The notes below the pieces were generated by a model, which was not told the DNA's origin, ran no database searches, and was given only the letters and a program-made list of their open reading frames with translations. A stretch of DNA of 64,000 nt from Symsagittifera roscoffensis (lineage: Eukaryota > Xenacoelomorpha > Acoela > Convolutidae). Shown here piece by piece: positions 28,972 to 38,378 of this stretch; the first letter of the stretch is position 1, and the number at the start of each line of letters is the position of its first letter. The position numbers and the translations under genes are program-made. Location: contig NC_087062.1 of assembly GCF_963678635.1 (NCBI RefSeq), positions 1,672,001-1,736,000 on the forward strand. The letters run 5' to 3'.

Positions 28972-31038
28972 CTATTTCATGCTCAACGAAATTACAACGC
29001 CTGATATCCGCCTTATGCCTCGAATTACTTCCTCGTTCCGCTCTAGTACGTCCTTGATGGCTTCGAGCTGTTCATCTTCCAGTTTGCCCCTCAAATGTTC
29101 AATCTCCGGCAGAACCGGTTTTTCATTTTGCATTTCATCTAGTGTGGGTCGCTCTGGAAAGTTCGAACAGCTCGACAGCCCATCATCCGTTTCTGACTTA
29201 AGTGATTTAATAAGACCTGAAGAATCTTTTATTTTCTGCAATCGTCTCAAGATACACATTTTGTCCCTATGATTGGGACAATCAACAACTTCATTTTGTT
29301 TTGAGTTCTCGATCGTTTCATATCGAGTTTTAACCGGTAAAGCATATCCCAGTTTCCTCCCTCTCTGTATCGTGATCGGTATATCAAGGGTATTCAACAA
29401 GACACTGACGCAGAGGCCGCTCTTCGTTATCGAGAAGGATCTTCCTAAAACAGCAGCACTTTGACTATTAGGATTCGGAACTACACACACTTGCTTGTTG
29501 TCACTTAGTTCATTGTAATTTTTCATCCTCAAGCCTACGATTGCCGCTTCATTCGCTTTTAGCCTCACCCTCCTACTCAAGAATACCGGTGCTTTGTTTT
29601 CATTTGCCATTATTAAACTTACCGGTTTGATTGCGTACCTCCTATCCGGGTTCCGTATCCTGAACATTGCGTTATTTAGATCAATCGTTACGTCGAAATT
29701 CCTGATGAAGTCTCTGCCCAAAATGAATTGGTCAGATTCATCTAGGTTTTCTACCACGATAAAGCTCATCCACAGGTTACGTTCCCCCAAGTTGAGGGCT
29801 ATTATCGGCGTCCTGCCCAGCACCCGAAGGGCCCCTTTGTTTGCAGCTGACAGCCGTATTCTCGAGTCTATCAAATCACCTTTGTCAAAGCCCATCCGCT
29901 CCCAAGTTTCGACTGGTATGACGCTCAAGACTGCTCCCGTATCAAGTAACCCACGTAGCTGAGTCTTTTTGCCACTTATGTCTAGCACGTGCCCTGTCAC
30001 ATCTGCCTCTGTCCCGATGTGCATCGCATCTTCTTCAAGCATAGCGCAGTGTCCAATCGATCTCACTTTCAACTCTTCTTTCCCTACGTAGATTTGACCA
30101 ATTAGGTCTTCGTCACATGTTATCATTGTCTTGGTATAGATGTTTATTCCATCTATATTTAGCATCACCTCGTGTGGACCATAAGCTTCAGTATACCTGT
30201 TGTCAACACGTACCGACTTGCTGCCCCCTCTCGTGAGTAGTGCCCTCAGCGCTCTAGAAGTCGTTTGTGGGCTTATACAACTCAAGTAATCTGCGTACAC
30301 GTCAATGTGCATTATTGTCTGGTCGCTCGGTTCGCTCAAGTTTCTGGTTACCTCGTGGCCGCCCACTGTGATTATCGACATTATTCTAGCCCCAATTTTC
30401 GATATGCCGAATGGCTTTCCCGTCACCATTTTTACAGTGTTACAATTCCCGGTCTTTGTTGAGCCTGGTACAGCCTCTGGTGTTGGGTTTGATCCGGTTA
30501 ATGCTTCGTTGAAATTCTGTCTTTCGATCTCCAGCTTTACTCGTTGCTCTATTTCTTTCGCAACCAGATCCTGTTTCACTTTGGCAATTGCTTCCGTCGC
30601 CGCTTTCTCATAGTTTATCTCTAGAGAATTCCCGGCCGCGGATTCTATCGCACCATTAACATGTGTTACAGCTTTCACTGTTTTCGTCGGCAATTCCGTG
30701 CTTGGTGCTCCTAAGTTCCTAGATTCAAACTCGTTTTGTCTATTCCGCTGATTCTGCACTGCCGCTAATGCCAACTTATGTTTGGGGTGACTCTGGTCCT
30801 TGACCGTTTCCCAGAACAAGGGGCAATCCATTCTGAAGTGCCCCTCCTGGTTACAGAAGAAGCATCTTGCGCCTATCTTGATGATTAAGCCACTATAGTA
30901 CTCGTGTTCCTCCATCTGGCTCATGTCCTCCTCATCCGGTGCGTATCCTAGACTCTTCATGCCTTGTTTGTATGTTGTGCAGTCAGCCACGTGGTGATCC
31001 GCCGACCCGCAGTTCGCGCATGATCTGCGCTTGTCCAT
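28972..31038 (-). CDS. Element B: nucleocapsid knuckles and aspartic protease, 688 aa
   Basis: Two CCHC zinc knuckles of spacing CX2CX4HX4C (RSCANC...HHVADC at the start; CFFCNQEGHFRMDC near residue 60) are followed by a helical charged segment. A domain containing YGPHEVMLNIDGINIYTKTM comes next, and then the retropepsin with LLDTGAVLSVIP (active site DTG) and FILGRDFIRNFDV (second signature). The C-terminal 200 residues lead to RT. It is in frame with gag, from which a single TAA (31,114-31,116) separates it. It overlaps RT in the -1 frame. Unlike element A, the active site is intact. Confidence 0.9.
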   Translation of the reverse strand: MDKRRSCANCGSADHHVADCTTYKQGMKSLGYAPDEEDMSQMEEHEYYSGLIIKIGARCFFCNQEGHFRMDCPLFWETVKDQSHPKHKLALAAVQNQRNRQNEFESRNLGAPSTELPTKTVKAVTHVNGAIESAAGNSLEINYEKAATEAIAKVKQDLVAKEIEQRVKLEIERQNFNEALTGSNPTPEAVPGSTKTGNCNTVKMVTGKPFGISKIGARIMSIITVGGHEVTRNLSEPSDQTIMHIDVYADYLSCISPQTTSRALRALLTRGGSKSVRVDNRYTEAYGPHEVMLNIDGINIYTKTMITCDEDLIGQIYVGKEELKVRSIGHCAMLEEDAMHIGTEADVTGHVLDISGKKTQLRGLLDTGAVLSVIPVETWERMGFDKGDLIDSRIRLSAANKGALRVLGRTPIIALNLGERNLWMSFIVVENLDESDQFILGRDFIRNFDVTIDLNNAMFRIRNPDRRYAIKPVSLIMANENKAPVFLSRRVRLKANEAAIVGLRMKNYNELSDNKQVCVVPNPNSQSAAVLGRSFSITKSGLCVSVLLNTLDIPITIQRGRKLGYALPVKTRYETIENSKQNEVVDCPNHRDKMCILRRLQKIKDSSGLIKSLKSETDDGLSSCSNFPERPTLDEMQNEKPVLPEIEHLRGKLEDEQLEAIKDVLERNEEVIRGIRRISGVVISLSMK

Positions 31039-31113
31039 GTCATCTCTAGGCTTGTACCATGACGACCTCTGGGGTTGACTTCCCCCTTGCGTGTTCCTGT
31101 TTTCTGAAAATGA

Positions 31114-32508
31114 TTATTTCTTGGGTTTCATCAGCATGTATTCCCTTGATTTCTGTCTCATTTCTTCTGGGGTCGGTGCGCTGTCTTTCGACGACAATGT
31201 GTAGTATGTTGCTAACATTGTTCTTAAGTCATCACTTTTTACCCCATCAATGAACTTCGAGGCAATGCTAAAGTTTCTTCTGTTTGTCGACTCCTCCGGG
31301 TCACTCCTTCTTCTCAAGCTCTCGAGGTCATCTAGGAACCAATCAATTGACTCGTCTTCCCTCTGCCTTCTCTTTTCAAATCGCATCATCGCTTGGTGAC
31401 CCTTCATGCCTGATCCGAATCGATTCAGCAATATTTCGAAGATTTTGTCCGCGGTGTCGCGTTCTTCTTCTTTCTTTGCAACCACGCATTTCAATGCCGT
31501 GCCTTCCAGGTTGCTGAGTATGGCTGTGCATGCTTGCCTTTCATCATTTAAGTTATCTTGCTCTAGATGCAATCTCATCACTTCCACCCACGTGTCAATG
31601 CATCCATCGGAGTCGTATTTGAACTCTTTTGGCTTCTTGAAAGTTTTTCTTGATTTTCCGTCTCTCCTATCGCTCGAGTCAGTGTTCTTCGTGGCGAAGG
31701 CCTCTAGAGTCCTGTTCATCATCTCCCAAGTGCTTGCCCACGTCATGGCATCCGGACCTGCGTTGCTGCTAGCTGTTGAGTCCCCCGGACCACTCGTTGT
31801 GTTTGATGTCCCATTTTTCATGATTGTTTTAGCAACCGTTGGTGCTATGCTTACCGCATCCCGGTTTAAAGGCAACGGTGTCGATTGCCGTTTGTTTCTT
31901 TGTGGTTCCACAAAGTCCACTCTGGTTCCTTGCGTGCGATCCGCTGCCGGTCTTTCTTGTGAGGTAGAATTTCTCAAGATTGCATCCAACTTCGCCTGTA
32001 TTGCACACGAACTTTCGGCCTGATTCCTGTTCATTGTGTCCATTCTCTTTTCCAGGCTACCTAATTGGCTGTTGACATCATCATATCGGTTTTTCAACTG
32101 TTGCATATCTTTTTTGATGTTCTTATCTCGTTCTTCATTGGTGGCAACTACCTTGTCCGACATCTGCTGGAGTCTCTCGTCTGTCGCCTTAGCCAGGTTA
32201 AAATAACTATCCAGATACTCGTGTTTGTTGTATTTCAACTCTTTCCTTATTAAGTCTCTATCTTCCTCACTGTACTTTAGTTGTTTGTCGATCTGATTTA
32301 GTTTTGTCATCAGGTCGCCAAGCTCAAGAGTAGCTGTTTCATGATCAGCCGTTTTCTTGTTTTCGGCTGTCGCTTCCGTTCTGGCTTGTTCTTCCTTTAG
32401 GTCGGCTTCTGTCGCCTTCGTGCTCACTGTCCCAAATGTTCGTGTTGTTTCAGTTTTTGATTCTTCGGCCGTGTTGTCTCTCGATTTCATTCCGACCATC
32501 ATCGCCAA
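31114..32508 (-). CDS. gag: Element B: gag (coiled coil and capsid), 464 aa
   Basis: Residues about 60-175 form a long coiled coil, followed by a disordered Thr/Ser-rich region. From about residue 295 to the end there is a Ty3-type capsid domain: CIDTWVEVMRLHLEQDN, AILSNLEGTALKCVVAKKEE, ILLNRFGSGMKGHQAMMRFE and SIDWFLDDLESLRRR. It ends in TAA; the same frame reopens at once into the zinc-knuckle/protease ORF. The listed start is TTG; the frame is open further upstream into the end of the ORF at 32,532-32,903 (-1 relation), so the true N-terminus is probably encoded there. Confidence 0.9.
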   Translation of the reverse strand: MAMMVGMKSRDNTAEESKTETTRTFGTVSTKATEADLKEEQARTEATAENKKTADHETATLELGDLMTKLNQIDKQLKYSEEDRDLIRKELKYNKHEYLDSYFNLAKATDERLQQMSDKVVATNEERDKNIKKDMQQLKNRYDDVNSQLGSLEKRMDTMNRNQAESSCAIQAKLDAILRNSTSQERPAADRTQGTRVDFVEPQRNKRQSTPLPLNRDAVSIAPTVAKTIMKNGTSNTTSGPGDSTASSNAGPDAMTWASTWEMMNRTLEAFATKNTDSSDRRDGKSRKTFKKPKEFKYDSDGCIDTWVEVMRLHLEQDNLNDERQACTAILSNLEGTALKCVVAKKEEERDTADKIFEILLNRFGSGMKGHQAMMRFEKRRQREDESIDWFLDDLESLRRRSDPEESTNRRNFSIASKFIDGVKSDDLRTMLATYYTLSSKDSAPTPEEMRQKSREYMLMKPKK

Positions 32509-32531
32509 CTTTTCTGTAAAAGATGTCTTCT

Positions 32532-32903
32532 TTACTTGGGAGTCGCATTCACCGTTTCTCGGGTATTGCCTGTTGTGTCTTCCAACGCGTCTATCGGCGA
32601 AAACTCCACGATTTTTGGATTTTGATCTTCCATATGGGGCATCGGTGTGGATTCCGTTGTCTTCTTCTCCACTTCATCTACGCTCTGGTCTGGTGTCTCT
32701 AGATCGATTTCAATTGTGGGCTCCGCCTGTTTGTCTTTAGCACCTTCTCGCTCTTTGTTCTCGATACTACTCCTCGTGCTGACCATGCTAACTGAAAAGT
32801 TATCTTTCGTTTTGCTTGGGCCCATTGATGTCGTTCTGCGCAGCGACGAGTTATTTTTCGTGTTTGATCCACTTGACCTTTTTTCGAGCCTACTCCGTCT
32901 CAT
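32532..32903 (-). CDS. Element B: gag N-terminal ORF, 123 aa
   Basis: The first ORF of element B, beginning MRRSRLEKRSSGSNTKNNSS: basic at the start, then Ser/Thr/Glu-rich and apparently disordered. It ends in TAA as the gag frame opens in the -1 relation. The homologous ORF of element A is in the same frame as its gag. It is therefore likely the amino end of gag, now displaced by a small indel or used with a -1 frameshift. Confidence 0.6.
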   Translation of the reverse strand: MRRSRLEKRSSGSNTKNNSSLRRTTSMGPSKTKDNFSVSMVSTRSSIENKEREGAKDKQAEPTIEIDLETPDQSVDEVEKKTTESTPMPHMEDQNPKIVEFSPIDALEDTTGNTRETVNATPK

Positions 32904-33230
32904 TATTTCTATTTACAATTGCTCTTATTTACAATATTATTATATACACAATCCTATTCTACGAATAAAATCTTTTGTGGAAAAGAATTCTTAAAAGGAA
33001 TTATACAACGTGATAAAAACCTTTATTGAAACTTTCTTTATTTGTGGTCTCAACCGTACCGGGTTCCGACTAGTGTTGTTCTGTTTTAAATCTGTCTCAA
33101 AACACTTATTGTAATTTTACTTCAATTTTTATACCGTCCTAAGACTTCCAGTTACCGTCCCTACTCTTCTTTGTACCGTCCCAGGTTTTTTCTACTGTCC
33201 CAAGACTGTTCGGTACTGTCCCAGTACTTT
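32904..33230 (-). other. Element B 5' leader
   Basis: AT-rich DNA upstream of the first gag ORF. Degenerate TGTCCC-type copies begin from about 33,130. No primer-binding site or splice signal could be recognised with confidence. Confidence 0.4.
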
Positions 33231-33790
33231 CCGTCAGTGTCCCAAGACCCTTGTCCCAGGACCACTGTCCCAAGACTGTCCAAAGAGTACTGCCCCAAGG
33301 TTAGTGTCCCAAGGCTAGTGTCCCAAGACCACTGTCCCAAGACTACTGTCCCAAGGCTAGTGTCCCAAGACTACTGTCCCAAGGCTAGTGTCCCAAGGCC
33401 AGTGTCCCAAGACCACTGTCCCAAGACTACTGTCCCAAGGCTAGTGTCCCAAGACTACTGTCCCAAGACTACTGTCCCAAGGCTAGTGTCCCAAGACTAC
33501 TGTCCCAAGGCTAGTGTCCGAAGGCTAGTGTCCCAAGACCACTGTCCCAAGACCACTATCCCAAGACCACTGTCCCAAGACCACTGTCCCAAGACCACTG
33601 TCCCAAGACCACTGTCCCAAGACCACTGTCCCAAGACCACTGTCCCAAGACCACTGTCCCAAGACCACTGTCCCAAGACCACTGTCCCAAGACCACTGTC
33701 CCAAGACCACTGTCCCAAGACCACTGTCCCAAGACCACTGTCCTAAGGCTAGTGTCCCAAGACCACTGTCCCAAGACTGCTCTGGTCCAG
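33231..33790. repeat. 14-bp minisatellite, about 38 units
   Basis: Tandem array of TGTCCCAAGACCAC with variant units TGTCCCAAGACTAC and TGTCCCAAGGCTAG. The 3' half (about 33,535-33,745) is nearly homogeneous; the 5' half alternates variants. It opens long ORFs in several frames on both strands because few units contain stop codons; these are not genes. The array lies in the 5' leader/LTR region of element B. Confidence 0.97.
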
Positions 33791-34680
33791 GACTGCACTG
33801 TCCCAAGACTGTTGACAAGTGTCTGAGCGGTGGGACCTCTTTCTTCCTCGTTATGGGGACTTCTTGATTCACTGTACCTTGTACCACCACTCAAGCTCTA
33901 GTAAAAATTTTCCCAAAAACCCTCTCTTTGTGGCCAAATTCTGACCCCACCCCCCTTTTTTTTTTAGTTACCTCTTTTTCAATGTTCCAAGCAACTTGAA
34001 ACCAAAACCTGTGCGCAGGTATCTTGTGATCACCTGTTTGTATAAAAGCCAAACACAAATCCTTACCAAAATGCAACAAAAATCTAAGCAAGAAAAAGTA
34101 ATAGAAACAGTAAGATGAATCCACCTAAAATTCAAAGGTGACAAATGTCTACCTTCTATCGAAAAAATGTCTGGTACCTAATAGCCACGCGTTCTCTCCC
34201 CCCCCCCTGCTAGCGATCTTATGGGGTATCACAAAAACTGTTTATGTCCGTTCCCCCCTACCGATCCGCCCAGGGTACCTACCTTAACCTGATTCTAATT
34301 TTGGATATCCGTTTCCTATGACCAACGCGTGTAAATATCTAATGTAACTAAGTCGACGACGCCGAGCAATTAGCTACTCTAATGTTTCCCCCCTTTTTAC
34401 AAATTATAACCACCAACCTCTAACTTAACCAGCCCCCTTCTAACCTCCCCCCTTTTTAGCCCCCTTTCTTAAACCTAAAAATTACCTCAAGCGCCGGGTG
34501 CTAAACCTCTCAAGAGAAAACCGTAGACCTGTCTCCAGGCCTGCTCAAGTAAAAACGTTCCTCAAAACCAGGGGATTTCGCTTATCCAATTTTACACTTA
34601 TCTCCTATAATGTAATGTGGATTTTAACGATACCCGTTCTGCCCAACTTGAGAACTCGAGAACTGCAAAATCCTTCTTTG
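33791..34680. other. Non-coding DNA of the element B leader/LTR region
   Basis: No gene is evident. It contains C-rich runs (about 34,198-34,206), CCCCCTTTTTA-type stretches, and several CTCAAG hexamers (34,488, 34,509, 34,542). The ORF at 33,891-34,124 (- strand) is not supported by anything but length. Confidence 0.5.
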
Positions 34681-34895
34681 CTACTTTCCTACTCGACTGG
34701 TCACCTTTTCCAGTCCAGTCTCCTATTGGTTCAGCTCAAGTGCTCCTGAACCACTTTCCCACTCGGCTGGTCACCTCTTCCAGTCAAGTCTCCTATTGGT
34801 TCAGCTCAAGTGCTCCTGAACCACTTTCCCACTCGGCTGGTCACCTCTTCCAGTCAAGTCTCCTAGTTGTCCAGCTAAGTTCCAAGCTATCTAAA
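34681..34895. repeat. 70-bp tandem repeat, three units
   Basis: Units begin near 34,681, 34,751 and 34,821; the second and third start with CCACTTTCCCACTCGGCTGG. The first is slightly diverged and the third is truncated after TCTCCTAG. Each of the first two contains CTCAAGTGCTCC. It lies in the LTR-like region of element B. Confidence 0.9.
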
Positions 34896-35367
34896 AACAC
34901 TTGACAACGCCCCACCCTCGGGCACTTTATTGAGGTTACTGGGTTAAATTGCTAGGTTGATCGAAACGATCGAACTTGTAAAACAGTATGGGTATACTAT
35001 TTAATTAATATAAAGGTTTGATCCAACTGATCTGGTGTCAAAGTCACTGTCTTTTTTCGTTTTATGGTTTTTGTTCCTTTTTCTATTCTTTTCTGGTTTT
35101 TGTTTTGCTTTTTGTCTTTTTGCTCGTGTTTTGTCCCCCTAGTTGCCCCCTTTTACTCGGTTAGCTAAGCCTCGTTCGGAGAGCGTACCTGGAAGTTTTC
35201 TCGAGTTTTCTTAAAAAGCTATCACGGTGCAACCGGAAGGTTTGCACGTTCCTGCCGAACCGTACCACCGGTACTCTAAAATGGGCATGCAGCCCGAAGC
35301 TGTCTCAAGTGGGTTCGACTCCGTAGTCTTGATGTCTTAAACACCCAGGAGCGCCATAAAAACACTA
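34896..35367 (-). repeat. Diverged LTR-like segment
   Basis: From about 35,200 to 35,365 it is only loosely similar to 7,980-8,160 and 13,685-13,864 (shared CCGGAAGG, ATGGGC and the block AACACCCAGGAGCGCCATAA). The next 850 bp match the same loci at about 98%. No ORF. Confidence 0.5.
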
Positions 35368-36221
35368 TGTAACATTCGTCTACTGTAGTCACACATGAGG
35401 CTTAAGAAAAATAGGCCCTATAACCATTGGCTCAAGAGTCAGGGACACTATCTCTTGTGTTTTTCTACCTCAAATCAGTCGGAGCTAATTCGGTTCGCTT
35501 GTGACATGAGACTACGACCCGTTACAGCTTAAAGGCTACTACCAAAATACCCCCCCCCCACTCTAGAAATAATAACGTCCCCATACTTAGGTCTCTAGAT
35601 ACCCAAAATACACGAACGCCGTTAAAAACCGGGTCGGAACAATCCGTTAAGTTACTTTTTATTAGACAGTGGAACTTTGATCCATTTCAGATGGATCAAC
35701 CTAAAACTCGCCTTACCTCAACATAACAATCATAAAACACACTCTAGAAATTTAAATTAAGTACTCACATCGTAGCACACTCAAGAAAGGGAAGTACTTC
35801 AGTCGGTAATTAACTCGAGAATTAAATAGTGTAACTAAATGAGTTTTAATGTTTCAATGACAAGGACAAGTTTTAACTCTAAGATGTAGTTTCTCGTGAA
35901 CCATTGGGACACTCAAGCTGTCCACCTTTCCACCGAAGGTTCACTCTAGTTCAGTTCAAATAATAATCCAATCGAGTGATGACAATCCAGTTCTCGGGAA
36001 TACGCCTGTCTCTGTTTCAGATAGGACAGCTCTACTCTCGTTCTATTCTGACAGAAATTGCGAATAGCAATTTCCCACTGTTTTATCTAGCAACTTTCCC
36101 GCGATTGTTGTTCGATCGTTCTGAATTCTCTTTTTCGGTTTTCAGTTATCGCGAGAAAATCGTGCATGACAGGCTCTTGCTTTTCTCAAGGTCAAACTTC
36201 CAAATATGACCGACTGGCACG
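35368..36221 (-). repeat. LTR-like segment at the 5' side of element B (empty site for the TIR element)
   Basis: It matches 9,792-10,690 and 15,496-16,394 almost perfectly, with a 44-bp deletion near 36,173. It carries one TGTAACATTCG at 35,368-35,378 where the other two copies have the 1.6-kb insertion. It ends abruptly at 36,221 against a transposon-end fragment, so the outer end of this LTR is probably missing. Confidence 0.7.
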
Positions 36222-36777
36222 CTTTATTTTCCGTCGATATGTACTTCCGGGCGAATGTTACAGCAAGTCATCGCCAAATGGGCAGCAGAACACCCTGTGA
36301 TGATCTCAGTTGAGAAGACAGAAGCCGCAGTAGTCTCGCTCGATCAGGGGAATATGTCAGACTTGGCGGATTGTGTTCGTAGTTAGATTTTCAAACGGTG
36401 TGAAATTGTAAGTCAAGACAGAGTTGAAGAAAGTAGTCACACTGAACACTACAATTTATTGTTTCAAAAAGTTTTACATCGCTTGATCAACTTTTTTTAC
36501 TCCGCTCATTGGGTTTTGCAGTTTTTATTTCAGTTGTATCGCAAGTGGTACGAAGATCTGCTTCGCCTCTGTTTTTTACTGTTTTAAATTATAATGTTTT
36601 TAACGCTCTGATTAATTTGTATCGTCCGGCCGGCTCTCCTTCAGACCGTAATACGTTCGTTGACCCAATGACTACAATGATGCGGCTTTAGTAGAGACGG
36701 TTAGAAAAGTATAGGATCTAGTTTGGACACTAGTCAATCGTTATAGAGTAGAAATAATTTCCTATCGTTATTTTCCG
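36222..36777 (+). mobile_element. Fragmented TIR-element copies with a LINE-like RT remnant
   Basis: Two transposon right ends in the same orientation lie at about 36,222-36,262 and 36,756-36,777. Both read TTATTTTCCGTCGAT and end in TGTTACA, the inverse of the left end of the 1.6-kb element. Between them, 36,600-36,755 is a diverged relative of the right arm of that element. At 36,264-36,386 a short frame reads KWAAEHPVMISVEKTEAAVV before a stop, resembling the RT segment around the KTE motif of LINE polymerases. This is a nest of decayed transposons just upstream of RNFT. Confidence 0.55.
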
Positions 36778-36832
36778 TCGATTGTTACAAATGAAATAGT
36801 TCGTTTTGTTTGTTTCAGAAAAATGTCACCCC

Positions 36833-37876
36833 ATGACTAGATCTATCAATGGAGGCAAAACTACACTTTTGAAGCCGGGGCGACGATCTCAAGGTTACAA
36901 TAAAGTTAGTATGGTTGATGAAGATCATAGTGACGTTGGTGAACAGAAATCGCGGTCTGAGCGAAACACCATGGACGAAACGATTCCCAATTATGAAGAG
37001 AGTAACCCCATTAGCTCTCTGCTGAAATCATCTTCGACTCTACTTCCTTTTCTTGTATTACTGGTTTTAAAACTCCTCTATGATGCTAGTATTGAGTTAT
37101 TTCTATGCATCGCCCTTTTCATCACCTGCTATAAAATCAACGGCTTGTTCCTTGAAATTACAGGGTTTAGAAAGAATATGCAAAATGTTATTCGTGCTGC
37201 GCAGCTTGCAGGATTTCTTCTGTTCAATATTTTGTTCATTCTCTTGGTTTATTCCGATGAAAAAATCCTCGGGATTTTTGTTTTTATGAAACCAAACATT
37301 GACTTGGATATATACTATGTCGTTTTTTACGTGACTTTGATTGATTTCCTTATTAAATTGGGGACAATGCTTGCGAAATGCGGTATATACTTGATACCAT
37401 CGCGCATATTTCCCCATGCATTCGAGGACAAGGGTTGGGTCTATTTCTCAGTAGAACTGGCCTCGCAACTATATCGGACTATCGTTCCATTTGGACTGTG
37501 GGTTCACATGTTAGTCCAAATGCACGGTACTTCCGAATACATTTACAATATCATCCTCATAATCCTGGCAACTGCCTTCAAACTTCTACAGTTGAAATCA
37601 ATAGGCGAAAAAGTGATCGAACTGTTTAAGTCTTTTGGAAAGGAAACATATCAAGCCATGCCTGTTCAACCATCAACAACGACCTGTCCAATTTGCCAAT
37701 GTCATTACACGAACCCTGTTCTAACTGGATCCTGTATGCATACCTTCTGCAACAAATGCCTCGCATCTTGGTGTAATCGCGATAAGAAGTGCCCTATCTG
37801 CAAGGAAGAACTTGTTAACATGGAGTCTATAGACTATCGCGATGGGTATACGGGCCAATACTTGCAATTATTCTAG
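36833..37876 (+). CDS. RNFT1/2-like: RNFT-type RING finger transmembrane E3 ubiquitin ligase
   Basis: A 347-residue protein. After a polar N-terminus (about 70 residues) come several hydrophobic segments, including LLPFLVLLVLKLLYDASIEL and ELFLCIALFITCY, consistent with a multi-pass membrane domain. The C-terminal C3HC4 RING reads CPICQCHYTNPV, then GSCMHTFCNKCLASW and CPICKEEL, with all zinc ligands present. This architecture is that of RNFT1/RNFT2, ER-associated ubiquitin ligases. The start chosen is ATG at 36,833; the open frame extends further upstream, but a splice acceptor (TTTGTTTCAG) ends at 36,818. A 5-codon upstream ORF begins at ATG 36,823 and overlaps the true start in another frame, which may dampen translation. 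The CDS has no intron. Confidence 0.9.
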   Translation: MTRSINGGKTTLLKPGRRSQGYNKVSMVDEDHSDVGEQKSRSERNTMDETIPNYEESNPISSLLKSSSTLLPFLVLLVLKLLYDASIELFLCIALFITCYKINGLFLEITGFRKNMQNVIRAAQLAGFLLFNILFILLVYSDEKILGIFVFMKPNIDLDIYYVVFYVTLIDFLIKLGTMLAKCGIYLIPSRIFPHAFEDKGWVYFSVELASQLYRTIVPFGLWVHMLVQMHGTSEYIYNIILIILATAFKLLQLKSIGEKVIELFKSFGKETYQAMPVQPSTTTCPICQCHYTNPVLTGSCMHTFCNKCLASWCNRDKKCPICKEELVNMESIDYRDGYTGQYLQLF

Positions 37877-38378
37877 ATTGTTCTAGGAGGCATTCGTTGA
37901 ACATTTTAAAATTGACTATCACTCAATTGTGAACTGTTATACGCTCTTTCAGCCACAAAAGTTCTTTTTAAAATTTTGAGTAGTGCTTCATATTTAATAG
38001 CTCTTTAAACGCAAAAGAATATCGTGTACATATTTAGTAAGTATATAATTTGTTCACGTTTTGATTAAATTGCCGTTGATGTTATTTGCTATTTAGTGCT
38101 ATTAAATTTATCTGATTTAAGACTACTGATCCCTCTAAATTAGGGTTAATTAGATCAATTCATCTGCGACAACCAGAACCATATACTTTCCATTTGATGT
38201 GAAACCTTGATGATTTTGCTTAAAAATTAAATTACCGTGACTAAATCTTGGCATTTAGTGTCGTTTTTTTGGAAAGAAAAGATGTGTTTAGTTTGAACAT
38301 GGCTCGAATTATTGTTATTTTTCAGGTCTTTTGGCCTCAATTGTTTAGCAGCGCCGACACCGTTAGCATTTGAACATC
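37877..38378 (+). other. Intergenic region RNFT-cytochrome c
   Basis: AT-rich, with no gene. A splice acceptor, ATTTTTCAG, ends at 38,325, 53 nt before the cytochrome c ATG. The 3' UTR of RNFT must lie in the first few hundred bases, but no unambiguous polyadenylation signal was singled out. Confidence 0.5.

Noticed and set aside
33171-33894. Long ORFs in several frames and a CRISPR-like look of regular direct repeats
   Set aside because: The 14-bp units are contiguous with no unique spacers, and the frames are open only because the repeat rarely forms stops; it is a minisatellite in a eukaryotic retroelement.
32904-36221. A defined 5' LTR with TG...CA ends and a tRNA primer-binding site for element B
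   Set aside because: Shared segments with the 3' side exist, but I could not locate matching ends, a primer-binding site or a target duplication, so exact LTR limits are not given.
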